Source: Argentina anserina
Lineage: Eukaryota > Streptophyta > Magnoliopsida > Rosales > Rosaceae
Direction: 5' to 3'
Length of the DNA stretch: 64,000 nt
Assembly (NCBI RefSeq): GCF_933775445.1
Contig: NC_065874.1
Coordinates: 24,684,501-24,748,500 of the forward strand
In this document: positions 55,297 through 64,000 of the stretch, piece by piece
How the letters are laid out: every line of letters starts with the position of its first letter
How positions within the stretch are numbered: position 1 is the first letter of the stretch
Position numbers and translations under genes: made by a program
The notes under the pieces: model-generated
Databases searched by the model: none
Told to the model about the DNA's origin: nothing
The model's input: the letters and a program-made list of their open reading frames with translations, nothing else

Positions 55297-57385
55297 GATC
55301 ATAAAAAAGTCACGGACTAACTAAATTATAAAACAGTCAAGCAAAGATTCAAAATTATAAAAAAGTCATTTCTTAAAAATATTTAAACCGGTACTCATAA
55401 AATTTGTGATAATTATATGGACTGCCACTGCTTAATCTTGTCGCCTTTCTCTCTCTCCTCCAACCCCAATCTGCTCTATCTCTCTCTCTGATTCCTTTTG
55501 TCATCATCAAAATCAACATAGGAGGCTCTCAGTCGACTGCCGACGGTGGATTCAAGGAACAAAGCCATCGACGACGTGCATGGAAGTCTCCATCGACGAT
55601 CCAACACGGCTTCCACCTAGAGCGCCAAGGCCTCAATTCAATTTTCCAGTGGGTAGCAAGGTTGGCACCACCGTCACAGCTGATGCCGAAGTACGCAACA
55701 AGCATGAGAACAACGACGTCATCTTTGCCTTGAAGGAGATTTAGAGGAGGAGGGAGGCGGCGCCGACGGAGGCTAGGATCTTGATGGCGACAGGGACATC
55801 GCGACAGTTGAGGAAGGCGGAGATGTCAACTTTGTCTCCACCGGTGTGGCTGCTTCAGCCTAGATCAGAAAAGAGATGTTAGCTTTGTCTCCACCGGCGT
55901 TGTCATGCCCAACCTAAAAACGATCTAAAGCAACAACTCACAGATATCAAGGTCGCAGTGATGACGGTGATTATCTGGAGCAGTGACAATGACGACGAGG
56001 AGAAGATGGGATGACAGGCTCGGGTCATTGAACAGAGCAATTAACGGTGGAGGTGTGGGTGCCAAGAGTAGTTTTTGGGTGCCCACATCATTTGTTTTAT
56101 TTCTATTTCTATTTTTGTCACACTACCCATTACAAAACAATGTTAGTTTGAATAGTTGTGTGACTAGAAGTGTACATGACTAGTTTTTTAGTTATAAAAG
56201 TACTGTGACTACCAATGTGATTGTCAAGGTAACTCTCAATGTGACGTCTAATCATGTGATTACTAGTGCGACCATCTGTGTGACTATCGATGTGACTCCT
56301 AATGTAGCTATTGGTGTGACTATTAGTGTGACAACGTCAATGTTGATATTTGAGTTGTCTGAGAAGTTTAAGATCACATGACAGGAGATAAAGGTTCGTT
56401 AATTATACTCATTCTTCTTCTCTTTCTTTTTTTTTCACATTTTCTTCTTGTCACAACATAGTCACACTACCAGATACACGGGTAGTCACACTACCAGTTA
56501 CAGTAGCAGTCATATTGTAGCTACCAATGTGACACCTAATGTGACTGGTGGTGTGACTACAAGTGTGACATGTCGAGAGAAATTTGTAAATCCGCGAAAT
56601 TATGTTAAAATTCAAAGGAGATCGATATGATTGTGCTCATAATGAAGCGAATAGCTAGAATTATGGAGTCTTGGGCTCCAGTTTCGCCGAAATAGCTTGG
56701 AACACCGCCATGGATGGTGGCAGCCCATTTCGAGGGTTTCTGTACCTTATATAGTGGTCGATTTAGAGCGGGTTTGATATCAAATGAAAGAGGGGAAAAA
56801 AACTTTTTAACGGTACCACCCACGCTCAAATCTATCGTCGAACAACAAAGTTATGACCGGAATAAGAAAAAGAATGAAAAATAAAAAAAAAGTGTGAAGA
56901 GTTGTTGATCGCCTAATTGTCCACTAATGTGTCATAACTTTTATATTAGATTTAGAATAAAACTATCGCATTATGAAGCGACTATATGAATGAAACTTCT
57001 CGGGATCAATCGACACCATTCGATGTGACCGGTATATATATTTAGTGACCCTGTAAAAATTTCATCCAATTCGGACCTCGTTTGACCGTCAGAATTTCTA
57101 GTAAACTAAAAACACGACTAATATGTCATAAGGAAAGACCTATTACCAAGATGTGAACACCGTTTGCATATATGAAATTACCTAATTTTTATCATCGATC
57201 GTGCGCGATCGCATCAAGAAAACCCATTTGGCAAAGCCCCGATCAATGGATCTGATTTTTTGTTTTTTTGTTTAAGATAATGGTATGAGTTGTAAATATT
57301 TCTAACAATATGGGCAATGGTTTAAAATTTTTAACTATTTAATTTTATTATAATTTCAGAACTGTTAGTGACTTTTTTATAACAA
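55297..57385. mobile_element. Candidate DNA transposon with ATAAAAAAGTCAC ends
   Basis: ATAAAAAAGTCACGGACTAA at 55301 and, in reverse complement, ATAAAAAAGTCACTAACAGT at about 57380-57361 suggest inverted ends. The interior is GC-richer (55500-56040) and includes a degenerate GTGACT minisatellite, then AT-rich sequence. No transposase recognised and no TSD confirmed. It may be a non-autonomous Mutator-like element. Confidence 0.4.
56150..56580 (+). repeat. Degenerate ~12-bp GTGACTANNAAT minisatellite
   Basis: Dozens of short degenerate units such as GTGACTACCAAT, GTGACTATTAGT and GTGACTCCTAAT, broken by an unrelated ~100-bp segment near 56340-56440. It reads through in no consistent coding frame. 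Confidence 0.8.
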
Positions 57386-57725
57386 ATCCTTTAATTGACT
57401 ATTGACCTGATTAACGATCAAAATCGTATCATAACCTGTCCCGTTGATCTTTTGATCGGAATTGGTTCAAAACAATGTAGGTACCTTCTTTCTCTCATAA
57501 TAATAATAATAAATAAAAAGAGACTTGCCATTGGAAATTGAGAGAAGTTTTGGGTAAATACTGTAATTTACACAAAGCAACGAGGCCAAAGTGGCGAAAT
57601 CCAAAACTGTGGAGGTTCAGTTTTGTCTCTGTAACATAAGCACACCTTTGCCCAAGAGATAAGATATATTCAAAAGAGTGAGCGACACAGAGAGAGACTG
57701 GTACCGAGTCAGAAAGTGAAGCAAA
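57386..57725. other. Upstream region of the plastid L9 gene
   Basis: Promoter and 5'UTR of the L9 gene. The last ~60 bases are GA-rich (gacacagagagagactgg) up to the ATG at 57726. An AAATAAT-rich patch lies at 57498-57520. No certain TATA box. Confidence 0.5.
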
Positions 57726-60700
57726 ATGGCGTCAACTGCTTCGACTCTATCATGGAGTTCATCCTCATTGCTTCAAAGCTTCACTGGAAACATAAACCAA
57801 GCAACTAAAATAGCAGACAGACCAACATCCTTGGTTGTTATCGCTCAAAAGAAAGCCAAGAAAGCTCGAACGGTAATGGGTTTCTCTCTTTATATTACAT
57901 TGACGTTTCATTCCCGCTATTTGTTTGGTGACCCAAGAAGTCATAAATGGGAACACCCCATCTCAGTTTGAGGCAGTGGTATTTCATAATTGGAGTTGTA
58001 TTTATGTGTTGTTGTAATTTTGGGGCAGATAATTCTGAAGGAGGATGTAGCTTACTTGGGAAAGCAGGGGCAACTTGTTAGTGTGAAAGCTGGTTATTTC
58101 AGGAACTTTCTGCTGCCAACTGGAAAGGCCCAGATTGTTACTCCTCTGCTTCTCAAGTAAGTAATGCATAACTCAACTATCATATTTGAGTTTAGTCCAC
58201 TTTGTCTTGTTAAGTTTTTACTTTTCCTAATTGACATTTATGAATTTAGCATTATAGCATAAAACTTGGTGAATGGTGATGGTTCTTATGGAGTCAAACT
58301 AATTTGATGAGAAGAAATTAGAAAAGATTTAATTGCTGCAAAATGATGAGGAAACACTATTGTACATAGTTAAGTTATTAATTAACAACAATGGAGAAGG
58401 GAGGAAGCATATTCAGACTGTGGGAGTAATTTCTGCTTGGCGTACTTGATAAGTTGATATAGAGGGGCAGTGTTTGGGGTTTGTCTTGATTGTTGTTACT
58501 TAAATGTTAACTTATGCAGATAGACAGTGTGTAACTGTACCTCCAAAACTCTTTCAAAACATTCAACATTGCAAGATAGTTTCAAGAAAAGATTTTAAGC
58601 TTTTCAGTATGAAGTTTAGCATGTTAGCATAAAACTTGGAACTGAACTAATTTTACGGGAGGAAGTTGAAGTCCAGATGGGATTACTATAAACCTCCTGA
58701 GCAGTATCATATGCAGTTACGTTACCAATTAATAGCACTGGAGAAGGAGGAATCGTATTCGAACTGTGAATGTAATGTATGAATGGCGTACTTGATACAG
58801 AGCATGGTGTTTGGACTTTTGCTTGATACTTACTTCTGTCAAATGTAAATAGGCTTTTCAGTGAGTACTGGTACATCCAAAACTCTTCCACAATATTTAA
58901 CTTTCATAGATAGTTTGAGAAAAGCTTTAAGCACCGTGTATGCTGAGATTGACCATCTCAGTTTTGCATGCGAAAATCTTTGAGAACAGTGGCCGTACAA
59001 ACTATCACTAGGAAGCATAGATACTTTGACAGTAGACCCATTATGATTGATTGTAGCAATAGGACTATATGTAAAACTAGTACCTGTTGAGTCTTATTTC
59101 AACTGGTCCACTTCTTTGTTTTCTTAAGTTTTTACTTTTGATTACCTTTTAACATCAATGAAGTTTAGCAGTTTAGCATAAACTTTAGGAATGGTTTTTA
59201 CAGGGTCGAACTAATCTGATGAGATGAATTTCGAAGCTGTCATATATAGTCCAGTCTTACTTGAATGTTCTCGTATGTAAATAGCCTTTTCAGTGTTTAC
59301 TGTACCCCCAAAGCTCTTTCACAACATTCGACTTTGGAATATACTTTGAGAAAAAGGTTTTACCACCGCTCTATCCTGAATGCCTGAGATTGGACTTTCT
59401 CAGTTTTGTAATTGAATTTCTTAGATCTAAATAGAATCTTACGAAAGTTGTCTCCTTCCTTCATGAAGCCCCAAAATACTATCACTAGGCAGCCTAGATT
59501 ATCTCTGTCACATAGACACATTATGATTGCAATCATTGTATCAATATGATTATGAAATATTAGCACTCGTTAGTCTACTGTAAAATTCTTTTTTAAAGCA
59601 TCCATCTGATTATGAGAATCCTTATTTAGCTTTTCTTATTGTAAACAAATATCCAATAACTTTCAGTTCTGTGTTGTACAATCCTTAGGTCCCCTTGTTT
59701 AATAGCTGAAATGTATATAGAGGGTAGCATTTTATGTTTCCACCTCTTATCTCAATGTATGTGCAAAATTAGCTCTCTTTTAAGTGTAACATATAATTCT
59801 AGACTTGAAAATGAGCGTCTACCATTTTGTCAGTGCTGTTTTCTTGGTCACCTTCTGGCCTAGAAATTCGTGGGTCACTCACCGTTGTATCTAAATAGAG
59901 ATTGAGAATAAGTACAAAAGTGAATGGGAATAATCGTATTTGCTTCGGAAAGATATGAAATAAATGATTGACTCTTAATGATGTATGTTCTTTAATACAG
60001 TAATATCTGTGCTCTATGGTAAGAACACAATATAACTCTGCATTTCGTATTGTTCTTCCAGAGAAATGAAAGTGGAAGAGGAAAGGATCGAGGCTGAGAA
60101 AAAGCGGGTACTTGTCTTCCTGTTTCTGCCTTTCATATCCCTCATTCATGTACTTTAAATTGTAAAATGCAATATTATACTATTTGTCTGTGTTGTGTGC
60201 ATCAAGTAATCCCCTATCATCCATCTAAGGCTAAGGTTTTTCAACTTGAAGTTATTAGGTCATCTGAAATTGGGTTATAAAGCAAACATTTGTGTCGTTG
60301 AACAAATTATCTCAGATGCTTTTTGACAGTTTATCACGGATGCTTTGTTTAACAGACTAAAAATGATTTTACTTCTATCTTTTACACCTTTACTGTCAGT
60401 CATTGTTATGTCATTGATAGTAGAGTTATGAGCGCAGCTATTTGCTTAGTTCTTTCCTTATGTATTGCTGTTAAGTGGTAATATTTGTGCTATGTATTGA
60501 TTTCATTTTCATGTGGTGCTGTATGCTTGGCTTGCTCGCCAAGTTTTCAGTTTCATTTTCTTGCTTGTTCCTCATGATGGTAAAATCTGTGCTCTTGTCC
60601 TTATTGCATCATTTTATTCTGGTGCAGGTAAAAGAAGAGGCACAGCAACTTGCCCTTATATTTGAAACTGTTGGAGGATTCAAGGTGAAGCGTAAAGGTG

Positions 60701-61391
60701 GAAAAGGAAAGCTGATTTTTGGAAGGTATAAATTGTGGAAAATGTGCCACTGTTACACTTAAATGCACTGTGTATATCAGTTATTGATCCAGATAATCTT
60801 ATGCAGTGTCACAGCTCAAGATCTTGTTGACATAATCAAGGCACAACTTCAAAGGTAATCACTTTTTACATTGGTCCTTTCCATTTCAAACGAAGATAGT
60901 TTCTTAATTTTCAGTTTTTCACAAAATATAAAGGTAATTTGGTTAATTTCAGTGAAAACTTTCATAGGATCTATGAATTTAATTTCTCACTAGAGTCCAG
61001 GTTCTCAACACTAGTTTCAGTAATTCAAAAATAAGAACTGTTTCAACTTTCAAATAACACATTCCTATAAACAACTGCTTCAAAGTTCACAGCTTTGATA
61101 TCATATGGCTCGGTTCCCTAGCTTGTAAGAATTTTATTTTTTTTATTTTTTTTACTTTCGAAGCAGAGGTCAATGTATTTTTTCATATGGATTTGTGCTT
61201 TTCGGTTCTCAAAAGCAGAGGTGAATTTTTATCTAATCGCCACATTCTGTTCTCCTTCATTCATCTGTAGGGATGTCGACAAGCGAATTGTATCTCTTCC
61301 AGAGATTCGGGAGGTTGGAGAATATATTGCTGAGCTGAAGCTACATCCAGAAGTGAGTGCTAAAGTACGGGTTATTGTTTCCGCTAATTAA
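57726..61391 (+). CDS. RPL9: Plastid 50S ribosomal protein L9 (bL9c), six exons, 195 aa
   Basis: Nuclear-encoded bL9 of the chloroplast ribosome, an rRNA-binding protein of the large subunit near the L1 stalk. Exons: 57726-57872, 58029-58156, 60062-60107, 60628-60725, 60807-60854 and 61271-61391. All are GT..AG with matching phases. Residues 1-~45 are a Ser/Thr-rich transit peptide ([20 protein letters not shown]). The bL9 N-domain starts at residue 50 ([14 protein letters not shown]). The diagnostic L9 signature is residues 60-83 (from [10 protein letters not shown] to [14 protein letters not shown]). A charged linker helix follows ([15 protein letters not shown]). The C-domain has [35 protein letters not shown] and [15 protein letters not shown]. 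Length agrees with ~197 aa in other plants. Intron 2 is long (1.9 kb) and contains diverged internal duplications. Confidence 0.95.
58245..59570 (+). repeat. Three diverged tandem copies of a ~400-bp unit in L9 intron 2
   Basis: The motif TTAGCATAAAACTTGG or a variant starts copies near 58250, 58620 and 59170. Each is followed by a GAACTAAT-type segment. Later in each copy comes a TACCTCCAAAACTCTTTC-type segment (58540, 58870, 59303), then a poly-A-rich GAGAAAAG motif. The copies are strongly diverged. No coding. Confidence 0.75.
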
Positions 61392-64000
61392 GAATGAGCA
61401 ACTTCCCACTCGTATTTTTGGGAGCTACTTGGATGTCCTAGGTAAGTTCTGATATAATTTTGCGAGATGTACATGTTCAAGGTAATATCAGCATCTCATA
61501 TTTGAATGTGTCAATCTACGATGGCTGGAATGTAATCCAAGTAGAGATGTAAAAATCTGATCTACCTGGTCTGTGCCAATGTTTGTTTATTCTTCAATAC
61601 CTGTACATTGGTATTGGCCTTTTGAGAACCCATCTTTAGAGAGCATTTCTTACAAAGTTATTTTCTTGAGATCTTATCCGTCACATATTCACTTGACTCT
61701 TACAGGTTTTTTAAAACTTTCCCCTTAGGTAAGCAACTCTGGATAATCATCAACAATCAAAAAGATAGATTAGTAAATTTAGATTAAGCATGCATAGTTA
61801 CCTAGGATCAGCTAGAACTGAAAGCCTTCCATTTTTGTGGCCGACATAGCTTCTGATATCACGCTTTGACATATCATATTCTTCCATGTCAAATAAGCCG
61901 ACATGTAATCTGCCCACACCTCATGGTTTACCTATAGAACCCACCTAAGTTGTTGAGACTTTCTTACTTAACAAGCTCCACTAAATTAACACCATATTCA
62001 ATCCATCCACACCATATACATGTTCAAACGATAGAGTTAATGGACAGGAGCGATTTAGTTTCTTCATTGGCACAAATTATTAACATCCTGTATCACTAAA
62101 ATGCATCACAATTTCAAGCAAATCACTAACATCATGGATGCTAAGAATTGTTAAGTTGATGTACATTATTGATATATTTCTCGAGGTTTTATGATTTCCA
62201 GCAAGATTTTCATAGCTTGATAATGCTTTGGATTCATGATAACTCCCCCATTTTTACTCGCTTGGTTGCACAACCTGTGTGCTGCTCTCCTAACTTGTGA
62301 GTTGTGACCACAGAATTAAGAAACCTAACAACCCACCAAATCAAAATCTGCAAACTCGATTAGGTACCCAATATCTCACCGAACCAAATAATGACAACCA
62401 CAAAAACAATTACTAAAATGATCGTGCTGGTTGTCATGCTAATGCAAAACGAACATTAATTAACCCATTTTTCTTGAAGATTTAGTTACCTCCAAAGTGA
62501 TCATCACTAGCAAAAAAAGCAGCAACAGATTTTAGGGATTGCAATTTCCATTGCAACAAGAATAGCCGGCCAATACCCAATTTCTGGCTAATGGCCAGCT
62601 TAGCCAAAATAAGACAAGTCACAGTTTGCAAATTAACACCTCTATTAGTTAACTAATCAAGTGAATTAATTGATTGAATTTGTCTCTAAGCAAACAAAGG
62701 CCACACATGACACCAAAGTATACTACCTTTTATGCAATGCTGAGGTTTTCTTTCTTAGCCATCCAGCTGTGAACTAAGTTGGAGAGCACGCCAGTTCACT
62801 TAGTACATATAACCAGTCACATTTCTTAGCCAGAAATCAAAATCAAGAGCCTTCGTTTTCAATCACATTATAACATGAATGAATTAATGACTAATACTAT
62901 CCTGCTGTCTCACTGCGATTGGAGATTCATGATGGTTTTTATATCGGTAGAAAGATTGATAATGGTATTTTGTTGGTACTACTACAAATTCGGAGTGGTC
63001 AATTCTTGTCACTTTCTTATACAAGGCATTACTTAAGGTTAAAGGGCAAGGATTGTGTATTGGGTTAACAATGGTTAAAGATATACATATCAGATACATT
63101 TGACAATACATAATTCCCCTATAACCATGATTTCTCTCGAGAGTTGGTGTTTTGTTCACCACAATGTATAAAAGTGGAAAAGGTTGTAAATATGGTTAGA
63201 GTAGATATACGAAATGTATATTTTGTAAATACATAGGCAAGTATTGTCATTTTAAGCTGTATACTATATATATTTATCAGCTTATTTCTGAGTGCATGAT
63301 TGATGTCACAGTATAAAGAGATTCTTGTTAACATAATATCAAGCAACAAATATGCCTTTATAAATTCAGTATACGGCGGTATATTAAAATGATATTTGAC
63401 ATCAAACTTATTTTATATGGTGAACTTGACAATAACTAAGCATAGCCTTATTGACCTTGTTATTTACTTCATAAATTATACCCAGGTCTAGATGATTGAG
63501 TAGAGTAGCCAAAAAGTGGAATCTTTCAATGGAAGAAGCAAAGTCACACAGTATTAATTTAGTTAGTTAGTTAGTTGTGGTATAGAGCATATTATACAGT
63601 ATTGATACATATAATATATAAGGTTAGAGATGAAAGAATAATTGGAGAGGATATATGACAAGGTAACCTCCCCACTACATGTGCCAATGTCAATGATTAT
63701 TGATCTCATATCTTGATCTCTCTAATGTGTATTTAGATATCTCCATCCTCACGCAATCTGTACACATGCTTTATCTTCCCACATTCACCAAAATCGTGCA
63801 CATAGCGAACTCTATACAACTTAGTTGTGTGAAAGTAACACACTCTCACATACTTCGTACGTAGGATTGGTATATATATGATCGATTACCGATTACGGGG
63901 TCAATCGCCATGTAAAATGCATTAGATATTTTAGTTATATAGTATGATTATATTCATCAGTTAGCTTGATCTAGGTGTACGATTTTGGTCCTTCTGATGT
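61392..64000. other. Intergenic, no gene recognised
   Basis: Includes the L9 3'UTR (first few hundred bases) and then AT-rich sequence. Two minus-strand frames (62884-63162, 63119-63349) have no known similarity or signal. A TTAG repeat lies at about 63560-63578. Nothing else supported. Confidence 0.5.

Noticed and set aside
62884..63349. Two overlapping minus-strand frames past L9
   Set aside because: No conserved motif or splice pattern; intergenic AT-rich sequence.
1..64000. Search for a new multi-gene enzymatic or defence system
   Set aside because: The intact genes are unrelated single genes with known families; apparent clustering is explained by transposons and one local duplication.

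Overview
This is nuclear DNA of a flowering plant, very probably a eudicot and possibly Rosaceae (that family-level guess is inference). The evidence is intron-split genes with GT..AG borders, plant-specific products (pheophorbide a oxygenase, a plastid ribosomal protein with transit peptide, a STOP1-type zinc-finger factor, basic-7S-globulin-like proteins), and dense plant transposable elements of nearly every class. No bacterial operons, CRISPR array or tRNA/rRNA gene was seen.

Layout. 1-4555: the 3' end of a Ty3/gypsy chromovirus-like element (integrase tail/chromodomain, polypurine tract, 3.18-kb LTR). 5612-6134 (-): the first two coding exons of an NSE1-like SMC5/6 subunit, whose other exons are not visible. 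6477-8718: a 2.2-kb PIF/Harbinger-type element with TTA target-site duplications (TSDs). About 9000-16000: a broken BED-finger hAT transposase locus (-), interrupted by a second 2.19-kb hAT element with a perfect 8-bp TSD that carries a host-gene fragment. 16200-19451 (+): a small conserved membrane-protein gene with a long 5'UTR intron holding LINE debris. 20422-26857 (+): a seven-exon PAO gene, 544 aa, LINE debris in intron 4. 28272-29585 (+): an intact basic-7S-globulin/GIP2-like gene. 29821-36050 (-): a decayed Ty1/copia element. 36327-37643 (-): a second globulin-like copy broken by one in-frame stop codon. 38621-38762: a small MITE. 40062-45214: copia LTR fragments and a CACTA-like element carrying an Alba-gene fragment. 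45930-46190: a minisatellite. 46425-47652: a Mutator-like long-inverted-repeat element. 49170-50375 (-): a STOP1-like gene. 51821-54818 (-): a solo LTR of the same gypsy family as the one at the left edge, with perfect 5-bp TSDs. 55297-57385: a candidate DNA element with a degenerate minisatellite. 57726-61391 (+): a six-exon plastid bL9 gene, 195 aa. 61392-64000: no gene recognised.

The working genes are not a functional cluster. PAO opens the chlorophyll ring during senescence, bL9 belongs to the plastid ribosome, NSE1 to DNA repair, STOP1-like to transcription under proton/aluminium stress, and the globulin-like proteins to the secreted/apoplastic defence class. They are ordinary single-copy genes in a landscape shaped by transposons. 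The most interesting structure is that landscape: an hAT inside an hAT transposase carrying spliced host-gene exons, a CACTA-like element carrying Alba exons, an exactly delimited solo LTR inverted relative to a relative 47 kb away, and a globulin paralogue disabled by a single codon. I saw nothing that I would confidently call a new biochemical system.
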